Below, piece after piece: positions 8,670 through 18,620 of a stretch of DNA of 21,759 bases (position 1 is its first letter; each line of letters opens with the position of its first letter). Below the pieces are notes generated by a model, which saw only the letters and a list, made by a program, of their open reading frames with translations, made no database searches and was not told where the DNA came from. Source of the stretch: Deinococcus arboris (GTDB taxonomy: Bacteria; Deinococcota; Deinococci; Deinococcales; Deinococcaceae); assembly GCF_009755355.1 (NCBI RefSeq), contig NZ_WQLB01000047.1, forward strand, positions 1-21,759. Direction: 5' to 3'. The translations under genes were made by a program, and so were the position numbers.

Positions 8670-9068
8670 ATGACCGCTTCTGTGTCCCGCAGCACCCGGC
8701 AGCGCGACGTGATTGCCCGCGTGCTCCAGGACGCCGAAGGGCCGCTGGCCGTGAATGACGTGCTGGACCGCGCCCGCTTGGACCTGCCGGCGCTGGGCGT
8801 GGCCACCGTGTACCGCACCCTGAAGCTCCTGACCGAACAGGGCCGCATTCACCCCGTCACGCTGGACGGCGAAACCCGCTACGAACCCAGCGGCAAGGGC
8901 CATCACCACCACTTCAGCTGCACGGCCTGCGGGCGCGTGTTTACCCTGCATACCTGCCCGGTGTCGCTGCCCAGGGGCACGGTGTATCCCGGCGGCTTTG
9001 TGATTGAGGCCCATGAGGTCACGCTGTACGGGCGCTGCCCCGACTGTGCGGGCGCCAGTTCCGCCTAG
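8670..9068 (+). CDS. Fur-family metalloregulator
   Basis: A 132-residue metal-dependent DNA-binding repressor. Residues 1-70 form the winged helix, including [11 protein letters not shown] and the recognition segment [16 protein letters not shown]. The metal-binding part has HHHHF at residues 78-82 and two CxxC pairs, Cys84/Cys87 (CTAC) and Cys123/Cys126 (CPDC), which should hold the structural zinc. The family includes iron (Fur), manganese (Mur), zinc (Zur) and peroxide (PerR) sensors, which cannot be separated by eye. In D. radiodurans the Fur homologue near crtB/crtI is described as Mn-responsive (Mur), and synteny suggests the same here. The message appears leaderless. Its stop codon overlaps that of the convergent next gene. 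Confidence 0.9.
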   Translation: MTASVSRSTRQRDVIARVLQDAEGPLAVNDVLDRARLDLPALGVATVYRTLKLLTEQGRIHPVTLDGETRYEPSGKGHHHHFSCTACGRVFTLHTCPVSLPRGTVYPGGFVIEAHEVTLYGRCPDCAGASSA

Positions 9069-9652
9069 CGCAGCAGGGCCATCAGCGTCTTGAGGACGTC
9101 GGTGTTGGCCGGATTCACCTGATAAGGATTGAGGTCGGGCTGCCGGTTCAGGCGATCAACAATTGAGCGGCCCCCAGGAATCAACAGGTACAGCACCGAC
9201 TGCACACCGCTGACGGCCTCTCCGGCGGCCAGGCGGGTCTGTGACGCCAGCATCAGGGCGCGGCTTTCGCGGCTGCCCATGTGCGCGTCTAGCAGCCGGC
9301 GCTGCTCGGGCAGCAGGGCCTCGGTGATCCGACTGATGGTCTGCTGCGTCGTGGCCGGCGGCAAAGAGGCGTTCGAGGCCAGCGGGGCCAGCAGGATATC
9401 CAGCTTGACCTTCATGTTGGGAGGCAGTTGGAGGGTGCCTGCGCGCAGCAGCTCGCGCAGACTGAGGGTCATCAGCATCAGGCGCAGCACGGGGCGCGTG
9501 TCCAGCGCCGCCTTGATCTGTGCGCTGGATACGCCCGCAGGACTAACCGGGCTGCCGGGCCGGGCCGGCAGATTGGCGGCGGCACTGGTCCACCCGCCCA
9601 GGAGCAGCGGAGCCGTTGCAACGAGCAGAGCCAGCGCGCGCACAAAAGTCAT
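9065..9652 (-). CDS. Secreted or periplasmic protein of unknown function
   Basis: A 195-residue protein I do not recognise. The start at 9652 gives a good signal peptide, [20 protein letters not shown], with likely cleavage after ...WTSAAA at about residue 25. The open frame extends to 9784, but the additional 44 residues look non-coding. The mature part is mostly helical: a Leu/Arg-rich stretch [15 protein letters not shown], then [16 protein letters not shown] and [17 protein letters not shown], with no cysteines and no catalytic motif. A TACAGT -10 box ends 6 bases before the ATG. The gene converges on the Fur-family gene, sharing the bases CTAG as both stop codons. It is probably lineage-restricted. 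Confidence 0.75.
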   Translation of the reverse strand: MTFVRALALLVATAPLLLGGWTSAAANLPARPGSPVSPAGVSSAQIKAALDTRPVLRLMLMTLSLRELLRAGTLQLPPNMKVKLDILLAPLASNASLPPATTQQTISRITEALLPEQRRLLDAHMGSRESRALMLASQTRLAAGEAVSGVQSVLYLLIPGGRSIVDRLNRQPDLNPYQVNPANTDVLKTLMALLR

Positions 9653-9658
9653 GCGGGC

Positions 9659-9685
9659 ACTGTAGCGACTGGGTCTGGCGGTCAA
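9659..9685 (-). promoter_or_regulatory. Leaderless promoter of the secreted orphan
   Basis: On the minus strand TTGACC (9685-9680), a short 15-base spacer, and TACAGT (9664-9659), followed by 6 bases and the ATG at 9652. No ribosome binding site is present. Confidence 0.5.
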
Positions 9686-9752
9686 CGGCGACAGGCTTAC
9701 CATCTGACCAGAGGCTGATGCTTGGGCCTGGAGAGCCAGCTCTGGGCGACAA

Positions 9753-9782
9753 GGCAAAGCCCCGCCGAGAAACAGGCGGGGC
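9753..9782 (-). terminator. Rho-independent terminator of the large metalloprotease gene
   Basis: Stem GCCCCGCC/GGCGGGGC (9782-9775 with 9766-9759), loop of 8, then TTTGCCTT on the minus strand. It begins 17 bases after the stop codon of the gene at 9800. The T-tract is short and interrupted. Confidence 0.7.
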
Positions 9783-9799
9783 ACAGAAGACGGGGGGCT

Positions 9800-11851
9800 T
9801 TACTTCTGGAGGCGCAGCTGACGCTGCAGGGGAGTTTCCTCGGGGAAGATGACCAGGCCTTTCTGGGCCTTAAAGGTCGGGCTGTACTGGGGTTTCTTAG
9901 CGGCGCTCAGGCCCTGCAAGCCGTTGAGGTTCTCGTACCATTTGTAGCCCTGCACGGCGACCCCCGCCTGCTGGGCGGCCCCCAGCACGGCGCGGTAGCC
10001 CTGGTGCGCCAGCTGTGCGGCCCCCAGGTAGTCCAGGGCGTCGTATTTCGCCTTGGCCTGGGTAAACAGGGTGTCGGCGTTCAGGGCGGCGCTGCTCACG
10101 CCACTGACTTTCTGGGCGCGGCGGGTCAGCTCCAGAATGGCGTTGGTGTTGTTCAGATAGGCGGCCGTCAGGTAGCGGTACTGGCTGTCCAGGTTGAACT
10201 GCCCGAAGGTCCGCGACAGGTCGTTGTAGGACATGATGGTGGCGCTCTGGTCGCCGCCGTTGACGAAGAAGAAGTCGCCGCTGGGTCCGTAGGACAGATT
10301 CTGCTCGCTGTCGTAGCCGTCATGTGGGTGCGACAGGCTGAGGTGGTGACCGACCTCGTGAACGGTGGTGTCCGTAAAGCCGTAACCTGGTTGCTCCTGA
10401 GTGCCGACCAGATCAGGGGTCAGGAAGGAATAGACAAAGCTCTGGGTGCCCGTTTCACCGTCATCGTAGGCAATGCCCAGTAGACCACCCTGGCTGTTCT
10501 GGTTGTCGTTGAAGAGGTAAACGGGCAGGCGGTAACGATTCTGCGGCGTGGTCTTGTAGGCCTCGCGCAGTTCCTTGACGCCAAACTGGAACAGCGCTTC
10601 TCCACTGAAGTCAAAGTAGTTGGGCGAGCAGACGTCTTCGACTTCCACGGGGAAAAAGCACTTGTACACATCGGCCAGATTGCCGTCCAGCGGGGTCTCC
10701 TTGACCGTGGTGCTGAACTTGGTGAAAGGCTGGAGTGGCGCGATGCGCTCCTGCATCAGCTGAGGTTTGAGGACTTCCGCCGAGGCGCGCGCTCCAGCGC
10801 CCTGCTCCACATGCAGGTCCAGCTCAATCTCTTCAGGCATCTGGGGGGGCGTCAGGGCTGCGCGGTAGATAGGGCTGGGGGTGAACAGCAGGTTAATGGC
10901 GGTGTAGCGGGCCACCAGGGCCAGGTCAGGGCTGACCTTACGCCCGGCGCCTATGCTGGCCTTGCGCGTGCCGTATTCCCAAATGGGTGGCATGCGGTAG
11001 TCAGCGGCATCGTCGCCGTCTACATCCAGATTGGTGACGTCGTAGGCGTAGGTCCAGGGGTCTGGGTTGGCCGATAGATCGTAAAACCATACGCGCTGCG
11101 CAGCGCTGCCCATACGGGTGCTGCCGCCCCAGGCAATCAGTCGGCGGTTAGAAAGCTCACCAAACTTGGCGCCTGTGTCGGTGTCGGCGGCGTCGGCCCG
11201 CGCGTAACTGTGGAACTTAAAGTCGGGGCGGTCATACCAGTTCACGAAGTAGATGGTGTGTTCGCCTGGCTTGACGCCCACGCGGCTCACGTTGTCGGCC
11301 AGCCAGTTTTCTGTCTTCAGCGCGTCAATCTCAAAATTGCCGGTCACTGGGCGGTTGATGTTGCCCGCTGGGGTGGCACACACCGGGTCATCCTTGACCA
11401 GATACTCCTGGCAGTTATAGCGCTGCTGATGGAGAGTAATGGCTTGCTCTGTGCCGGAAGCGGTCAGAAACTCAAAGAAATCATCCTCGAATGCTTGGTT
11501 GGCAAAGACGTAGTTGTAATCGAAGTCAAAGCTGTTGCCCGTCATCTCTGTGCGGCCGTAAGAGCTGGGAATGCGGTTCACAGCGTCGTAGGTTTTGGGC
11601 AGCGTCTGCGCGAAATCCTGCGTGCTGACCTGGCGCGCCGTCGCCACCTGGCCGGGAAGAGTCTGACGGTAGCCCACAAACACGATGTTGACCTTGAGTT
11701 TGGTACGAACCGTGTCCTCTTTGCCGGGTGACAAGGTCTTCAGGGTGCCAAATTCCGTTGGGGTGCCCGGCGTTGGAATAGGCGTGGGCTGATTACAGGC
11801 AGAGAGTAGGGCAGTGCCCAGGAGGGCAGCGGTCAGCAGGGATTTGTGCAT
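9800..11851 (-). CDS. Large lipoprotein zinc metalloprotease
   Basis: A 683-residue exported protein. The N-terminus MHKSLLTAALLGTALLSAC has a lipobox (LSAC) with lipidated Cys19, followed by a Pro/Thr-rich linker. Residues about 50-480 show no domain I can name but contain many aromatic and acidic residues typical of secreted enzymes. The zinc site is HEVGHHLSLSH (residues 498-508), followed at residues 539-542 by IMSY, which fits a metzincin Met-turn. The usual glycine of HExxHxxGxxH is replaced by serine. The last 120 residues are helical (LTRRAQKVSG, LAHQGYRAVLGAAQQAG). GAGGAG lies 4 bases before the ATG. It is probably a cell-surface protease; the substrate is unknown. Confidence 0.85.
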   Translation of the reverse strand: MHKSLLTAALLGTALLSACNQPTPIPTPGTPTEFGTLKTLSPGKEDTVRTKLKVNIVFVGYRQTLPGQVATARQVSTQDFAQTLPKTYDAVNRIPSSYGRTEMTGNSFDFDYNYVFANQAFEDDFFEFLTASGTEQAITLHQQRYNCQEYLVKDDPVCATPAGNINRPVTGNFEIDALKTENWLADNVSRVGVKPGEHTIYFVNWYDRPDFKFHSYARADAADTDTGAKFGELSNRRLIAWGGSTRMGSAAQRVWFYDLSANPDPWTYAYDVTNLDVDGDDAADYRMPPIWEYGTRKASIGAGRKVSPDLALVARYTAINLLFTPSPIYRAALTPPQMPEEIELDLHVEQGAGARASAEVLKPQLMQERIAPLQPFTKFSTTVKETPLDGNLADVYKCFFPVEVEDVCSPNYFDFSGEALFQFGVKELREAYKTTPQNRYRLPVYLFNDNQNSQGGLLGIAYDDGETGTQSFVYSFLTPDLVGTQEQPGYGFTDTTVHEVGHHLSLSHPHDGYDSEQNLSYGPSGDFFFVNGGDQSATIMSYNDLSRTFGQFNLDSQYRYLTAAYLNNTNAILELTRRAQKVSGVSSAALNADTLFTQAKAKYDALDYLGAAQLAHQGYRAVLGAAQQAGVAVQGYKWYENLNGLQGLSAAKKPQYSPTFKAQKGLVIFPEETPLQRQLRLQK

Positions 11852-11988
11852 GGGACTCCTCTGAGATGGCCAGAAGCAGGCAGAATCAGCGGTAGCAGCG
11901 CGTGTCTCGGTCAGTCGAAGGGTCGAAGACCCGGACGCCGCTCACAGAACTTTCTGACGCCTCACATCCTAGCGCCTGGACGGGTGAC
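11852..11988. other. Divergent intergenic gap
   Basis: Space between the minus-strand metalloprotease start and the metY promoter. I see no gene; an open frame starting at 11902 on the plus strand runs through the riboswitch and is not real. No clear promoter for the metalloprotease could be assigned; TAGGAT on the minus strand near 11966 is a possible -10 box without a good -35. Confidence 0.5.
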
Positions 11989-12018
11989 TTGACCACGCGC
12001 CGGGGCGCCCCTTACCCT
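11989..12018 (+). promoter_or_regulatory. Promoter of the metY-metX operon
   Basis: -35 box TTGACC (11989-11994), an 18-base spacer and -10 box TACCCT (12013-12018). Transcription should start near 12025, giving a leader of about 250 bases that contains the whole riboswitch and its terminator. Confidence 0.65.
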
Positions 12019-12046
12019 GGGCAGCGACTCCCACGCTGGAGCCACC

Positions 12047-14686
<2,640 letters not shown>

Positions 14687-14877
14687 GTCGCGGCGCCGAC
14701 TTGCCACTCAGGCGCAGCAGCGGGGCCAGTCGGTTCGCCAGACGCACGGCTGAATTGCGCGACCTCTGCGACTGCTGACGGCGTGGCGTCAGTAGAGGGA
14801 TAGGTGCAGACCGGCTAGACCCAGAAGAGGCTGTCCCAGCATCTGTCAAGACATTGCGCCGCCGGGTGGGGAGCGTG

Positions 14878-15984
14878 TCAGGGTCGGGCGGCCCGGTGAA
14901 TCAGGTCGGCGACCTGCGCGGCGGTGTGTTCCAGACGGTGGCTGCTCAGGACCCGTTCACGGGCCTGGCGGCCCAGCTGAGCAGTCTGGAGAGGCGCCTG
15001 CGCCAGTGCCCGCAGGGCCTGGGCCAGCAGTTGGGGCTGAGGCGGAACCAGCAGCCCATCCACCCCGTCGCGCACCAGCTCGGCCTGAGCCGGAATAGCG
15101 GTGGTGACCACTGGCAGGCCCGAAGCCATCGCTTCGAGCGTGACCAGCGACTGATTTTCGGCCAGGGTGGGTTGCAGGAGCACGTCGGCGGCCTGATATA
15201 GCGTGGACATGTCCCAGCGCCGTCCCAGAAACCGGACATTGGTCAGGCGCAGGCGGCGCGTCAGCAGCCGAGCGGCTGTGCCCAGCGGCGAATCCATGTC
15301 GCCCACGAACACAAAGGTCAAGTCAGGGCAGTGCCGCGCCGCCAGCACGGCAGCCAGCTGATTTTTTTCCAGGGCAAAGCGGCCCGGCACCAGCACGGTA
15401 AAGGTGTCAAAGCCCAGGTGGCGCCGCAGGGCTGCGCGGGCCTCTGCGGGGGCCGGCGCGAACACGGCTGTATCCACGCCGTTGGTCACCCCAAGAACAC
15501 CGCGCAGGCGCATCCGGCGTTCCAGAAAGGCCTGCCCCCAGCGCGACACGGTGACCACGGTGCCCACCCGCCGCAGGGGCCGGGCCTTGGTGACCGCGTA
15601 AATCAGCCGGAACAGCGCCTTTAGCCCCAGCGGATAGTGATAGTCCAGCTGGTCATGCACCACCGTCAGATAGGGCGTCGCCAAGTTGGCCTGGGCGGCG
15701 GCGTAGGTGTGCGGTTCCCACGCCTGAAGCAGCCGCAGGTCAAAGGAGGCGGTGGCTGGGCCCAGCGTACCGACGCCGTCATGCCGCGTGACCTCCAGCC
15801 CCCGCTCTGCACACCGCCGCGCCAGTTCGTCCAGCGCCGCGCCGTGTGGCAGAAAGACGCTGGCCTGAATGCCCTGTTCACGCAGCAGGGGCAGCACGTC
15901 CAGAAGCCAGATTTCGCTGCCGGCCACGCGCGGGGCGTCGGTCAGGACGGCCAGCCGCAGGGGGGCGTGGCGGGGGCCGGTCAT
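14878..15984 (-). CDS. Glycosyltransferase family 4
   Basis: A 368-residue GT-B fold glycosyltransferase. The N-terminal acceptor domain begins [26 protein letters not shown], a typical GT4 opening. The C-terminal Glycos_transf_1 domain has [12 protein letters not shown], the sugar-nucleotide site ENQSLVTLE (Glu276 and Glu284, EX7E) and [20 protein letters not shown] joins the domains. It retains configuration and probably glycosylates a lipid, polysaccharide or carotenoid-like acceptor in the cell envelope; the substrate cannot be told. Its ATG (15984-15982) overlaps the folD TGA (15983-15981) as ATGA, so it is probably translated by coupling. There is no terminator with a T-tract behind it. 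Confidence 0.9.
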   Translation of the reverse strand: MTGPRHAPLRLAVLTDAPRVAGSEIWLLDVLPLLREQGIQASVFLPHGAALDELARRCAERGLEVTRHDGVGTLGPATASFDLRLLQAWEPHTYAAAQANLATPYLTVVHDQLDYHYPLGLKALFRLIYAVTKARPLRRVGTVVTVSRWGQAFLERRMRLRGVLGVTNGVDTAVFAPAPAEARAALRRHLGFDTFTVLVPGRFALEKNQLAAVLAARHCPDLTFVFVGDMDSPLGTAARLLTRRLRLTNVRFLGRRWDMSTLYQAADVLLQPTLAENQSLVTLEAMASGLPVVTTAIPAQAELVRDGVDGLLVPPQPQLLAQALRALAQAPLQTAQLGRQARERVLSSHRLEHTAAQVADLIHRAARP

Positions 15985-16856
15985 TCCACCGGCTCGCCGC
16001 GCTGTAACTTCACGGCGCGCACGAGGTTCTGGTACATCAGGGCGCTGGTCAGCGGCCCCACGCCGCCCGGCACAGGGGTCTGGGCCTGTACCGGCAGCCC
16101 GGCCTCGGCGTCGCCCACCACGCCCTGCGGCTGCACGTTGATGCCCGCGTCAATAATGACGTGGTGGGGCTGCACATGCTCGGGGCGCAGCAGCCCCGCG
16201 CGGCCCACCGCCACCACCACGGCGTCTTGGTTGTCCAGCACCGCGCGCAGGTCGCGGGTGTGTTCGTTGCACAGCGTGACGGTCACGCCCCGGTTGTTCA
16301 GCATGAACGTCAAGGGCCGGCCGACGGTGCGCCCTGGGCCCACGACCGCCACCCGCCGCCCACGCAGGTCGTCACCCAGCGCCGAGCGCAGCAGAAAGCG
16401 GACCGAGCGCGGCGTGGGGGGCAGCAAAGCCTCGCTTTCGCGGCCCGCCGCAATCAGGGCGAGGTTGGCGGGACTCAGGCCCTCAATGTCTTTCTGGGGC
16501 TGGAGGCGCAGCAGCGCGGCGTCGGCGTCCAGCCCCGGTGCCAGCGGCAATTCCAGCATGATGCCGTGAACGTCCCCGCTGGCCGACAGCTCGTCCAGCG
16601 CGGCGTGCAGGCCGTCCTGGGTGGGCGCGTCGCCTAAGTCGCGCACGGTGAAGCGCACCCCCAGCCGTTCGGCCTGCCGGGCCTTGCTGTCCACGTACAC
16701 CCGCGAGGCCGGGTCGCCCGAGGCCAGCACGCTGACCAGATGAGGCTGAAACGGCCAGGCGCGCAGCGCGGCGCGCACATCGGCCGTGACGTCGGCGGCC
16801 AGGGCTTTGCCCGGCAGGGCGCGGGGGGTGGGAGCAGAGGCGTCGGGTGTGGGCAT
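15981..16856 (-). CDS. folD: Methylenetetrahydrofolate dehydrogenase/cyclohydrolase, FolD
   Basis: A 291-residue folate enzyme that interconverts 5,10-methylene-, 5,10-methenyl- and 10-formyl-tetrahydrofolate in the cytoplasm. Tyr54 and Lys58 ([16 protein letters not shown]) match the catalytic Tyr50/Lys54 of E. coli FolD. The NADP-binding region [14 protein letters not shown] and the C-terminal [15 protein letters not shown] are clear. Two catalytic residues differ: the conserved Gln of QLPLP is Glu102 (LELPLA), and the Asp of KDVDG is Glu125 (KDIEG), positions matching E. coli Gln98 and Asp121 with a constant offset of 4. The conserved PCTP is PPTP. The start at 16856 follows a TACACT -10 box by 18 bases. 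It is coupled to a glycosyltransferase and divergent from a TetR gene. Confidence 0.9.
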   Translation of the reverse strand: MPTPDASAPTPRALPGKALAADVTADVRAALRAWPFQPHLVSVLASGDPASRVYVDSKARQAERLGVRFTVRDLGDAPTQDGLHAALDELSASGDVHGIMLELPLAPGLDADAALLRLQPQKDIEGLSPANLALIAAGRESEALLPPTPRSVRFLLRSALGDDLRGRRVAVVGPGRTVGRPLTFMLNNRGVTVTLCNEHTRDLRAVLDNQDAVVVAVGRAGLLRPEHVQPHHVIIDAGINVQPQGVVGDAEAGLPVQAQTPVPGGVGPLTSALMYQNLVRAVKLQRGEPVE

Positions 16857-17075
16857 GGCAGGTCTCGGTGGTCAAGTGTAGTACGGATTCCGAAGCCGTC
16901 TGGAGCGGGGAGGCCGGGTGCTGGGTCAAGTGACGCGGGCACAGGGTGCGCCGTGTACACTCTGGGCAGAAAAAAGCGCACAACCACACTACCGCCTCCG
17001 GACGCATCCCCAGGGGGAGGATAGCGTGAAGTCGTTCACAGCGGCTCCTGGCTGGACAGAATATCGTCTACACCG
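16857..17075. promoter_or_regulatory. Divergent control region between folD and the tetR-type gene
   Basis: Two TACACT boxes face away from each other: minus strand at 16880-16875, plus strand at 16956-16961, the latter inside the palindrome GTGTACAC (16953-16960). The 9-base sequence GGTCAAGTG occurs twice in direct order (16870-16878 and 16924-16932). These are plausible -10 boxes and operator half-sites for the TetR-type protein. A strong GGGGGAGG (17013-17020) precedes a GTG at 17026 that opens a 58-codon frame overlapping the regulator start. Confidence 0.5.
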
Positions 17076-17741
17076 ATGTCAAGTCCCGCCCCCCGTCCCG
17101 CCCGCGCCCGCAGCGCTGAAGAAAAGCATCAGCGCCGCGACGATATCCTGCGCGCCGCCGAACGCCTCTGGACCAGCACCTCCTACGCCGAACTCAGCAT
17201 GAACCAGGTGGCGCGGGAAGCGCAGCTGGCCAAGGGCACCCTCTACCTGTACTTTGACACCAAGGAAGAACTGTTTCTGGCGCTGCTGTCCGAGCATCTG
17301 CACCGCTGGATCGCGGCCACCGCCGCCCTGTTTACCGAGCGCCAGCCGCGCACGGCCCAGCAGGTGACCGACATCCTGCTGTACCAGGCCGAGGACTTGA
17401 TTCCGCTGCGGCGCCTGCTGGTGCTGCTGGGCACCGTGCTGGAGCGCAATGTTCGTCCTGAACTGGCCCTGGAATTCCGCCGTGACCTGGACGCGCAGTT
17501 GCGCCGCCTGGTGGGCCACATGCCCTACCCGCCGGCCACCGCCCTGCGCGTGCTGCGCCACCTGTACGCCATGACGATTGGCTGGCAGCAGTTCAGCGAG
17601 TCGCTGCCTGGCACCGACCCTGTGACGGCCCAGATCCGCACGCCCGAGCAGACCGATCTGTACAGCGAATTCGAGCTAGCCCTGCGCGCCATCATCGAGC
17701 AGCTGGCGGCGCAGGAAGCGCGCCCGGCCAACGCCAGCTAA
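17076..17741 (+). CDS. TetR/AcrR family transcriptional regulator
   Basis: A 221-residue repressor-type protein. The N-terminal helix-turn-helix spans about residues 18-65 (RRDDILRAAERLW, then MNQVAREAQLAKGTLYLYFDTKEELFLALL), the standard TetR_N pattern. Residues 80-215 form the ligand-binding helical domain; its ligand is unknown. The ATG at 17076 is the only usable in-frame start, since a stop lies at 17022, yet it has no ribosome binding site. TTCACA (17035) and CAGAAT (17057-17062) with a 16-base spacer could produce a nearly leaderless transcript. It is divergent from folD and probably controls that shared region, including itself; this is inference from position. Confidence 0.9.
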   Translation: MSSPAPRPARARSAEEKHQRRDDILRAAERLWTSTSYAELSMNQVAREAQLAKGTLYLYFDTKEELFLALLSEHLHRWIAATAALFTERQPRTAQQVTDILLYQAEDLIPLRRLLVLLGTVLERNVRPELALEFRRDLDAQLRRLVGHMPYPPATALRVLRHLYAMTIGWQQFSESLPGTDPVTAQIRTPEQTDLYSEFELALRAIIEQLAAQEARPANAS

Positions 17742-17763
17742 AGCCCACCCGGCGGGTACAGGA

Positions 17764-17792
17764 ACGGGGCCAGTGGGTCCCGTCTTCTTTTT
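17764..17792 (+). terminator. Rho-independent terminator
   Basis: Stem ACGGGGCC (17764-17771) / GGTCCCGT (17776-17783) with one G-U pair and a 4-base loop, followed by CTTCTTTTT. It ends the tetR-type transcript just before the convergent gene at 17797. Confidence 0.85.
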
Positions 17793-17796
17793 GCGT

Positions 17797-18522
17797 CTAC
17801 CCCTTTTTGAACTTGCCGCTGGCGGCATGCCAGACCAGGCGCAGGGGCCGCGTCACGGCGGCCAGGTTCACTCTGGCGGCGGTGCAGGCGCGCGCGGCGT
17901 CGGGCGGCAGCAGCGGCAGCGCGTGCAGGTGCAGGCCGCCTGGGGCCGGCAGGTACGACACCCCCAGCGTCACCGCGCGCAGGCAGGGCGGCACGCTGCC
18001 GGTCAGGAATTCCTGGTCGCGCAGCAGCGGAATAACGTCGTGTTCCCCTGTCGGCGTTAGCGTGCCCCCCGGCCGCAGCCAGGCAAAGGCGCTGCGTTCC
18101 TGACAGGCGCCCTGGGCACACCACTGCCGGTTCAGGACCAGCAGCGCCTGGGTGCCGCTGCGGTAGGTGGCGGCCCGCACGGTGGTAAAGACGCTGCCGG
18201 CGCCGCCGTGGCTGTGACCGCGCCAGTCCAGAAAAGTGGCCGCCTCGTCGGTCAGGCGGCGGGCAAAGAGATTCTGCGTGGCCCCCCAGGTCAGGCCTTC
18301 GCGCTGGGCCAGCGCCAGCAGCGACCCTTCAGCCGCTGGCGGCGTGAAGGTGGTCATAAAGGTATGTAGGCCGCGCAGCGGGCTCAGGGGAGAGCCGGGC
18401 GGCGTGGCCCCTGAGGCGCTGGGACTCAGCTGCGCGCCAGCGGTCCCCATCGCTAACAGCGCCAGGAAAAGGCTGGCCCGCCACCACCCAGCGTTCTGGC
18501 GGCTTGACTGCTCCAGGCTCAT
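17797..18522 (-). CDS. Secreted protein of unknown function
   Basis: A 241-residue exported protein I do not recognise. The signal peptide is WWRASLFLALLAMGTAGAQ, with cleavage likely after AGA near residue 30. The mature part contains four cysteines (WCAQGACQ, PCLRA, ARACTAA), which could form two disulfides, and a repeated Leu/Pro/Ala character without catalytic motifs. The start at 18522 has a G-run (GGGGGGAAGC) directly before it; an in-frame ATG 30 bases upstream (18552) lies inside a Fur-like direct repeat and is less likely. The frame continues further upstream to 18987 but runs antisense to proB there. The gene is divergent from proB and may respond to metal status if the repeat is a true operator. 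Confidence 0.75.
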   Translation of the reverse strand: MSLEQSSRQNAGWWRASLFLALLAMGTAGAQLSPSASGATPPGSPLSPLRGLHTFMTTFTPPAAEGSLLALAQREGLTWGATQNLFARRLTDEAATFLDWRGHSHGGAGSVFTTVRAATYRSGTQALLVLNRQWCAQGACQERSAFAWLRPGGTLTPTGEHDVIPLLRDQEFLTGSVPPCLRAVTLGVSYLPAPGGLHLHALPLLPPDAARACTAARVNLAAVTRPLRLVWHAASGKFKKG

Positions 18523-18534
18523 GCTTCCCCCCAA

Positions 18535-18555
18535 TTTCTCATTGATTCTCATTTT
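18535..18555. promoter_or_regulatory. Fur-like operator, direct repeat TTCTCATT
   Basis: TTCTCATT occurs at 18536-18543 and 18546-18553, separated by GA, so the period is 10 bases, one helical turn. On the minus strand it reads AATGAGAATCAATGAGAA, close to the half-site pattern (A)ATGAGAAT of Fur-type boxes. It is a conspicuous AT-rich island between a secreted orphan and proB, 14 bases upstream of the orphan start. A Fur-family regulator is encoded at 8670. Confidence 0.5.
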
Positions 18556-18608
18556 GCACCAGGGGAGCGCCTCTGCACAGGGGGGAACGGGCGGCCCTGT
18601 TCGCCCGC

Positions 18609-18614
18609 TATGCT
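18609..18614 (+). promoter_or_regulatory. -10 box of proB, leaderless with GTG start
   Basis: TATGCT followed by 6 bases and the GTG at 18621. No good -35 element and no ribosome binding site are visible. Confidence 0.5.
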
Positions 18615-18620
18615 GCGCCC

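Noticed and set aside
9722..10483. 253-residue plus-strand frame
   Set aside because: Antisense to the terminator and C-terminal part of the large metalloprotease; no recognisable motif.
14775..14792. CTGACG/CGTCAG hairpin as terminator of metX
   Set aside because: It has a 6-base stem but no T-run and lies about 90 bases after the stop codon.
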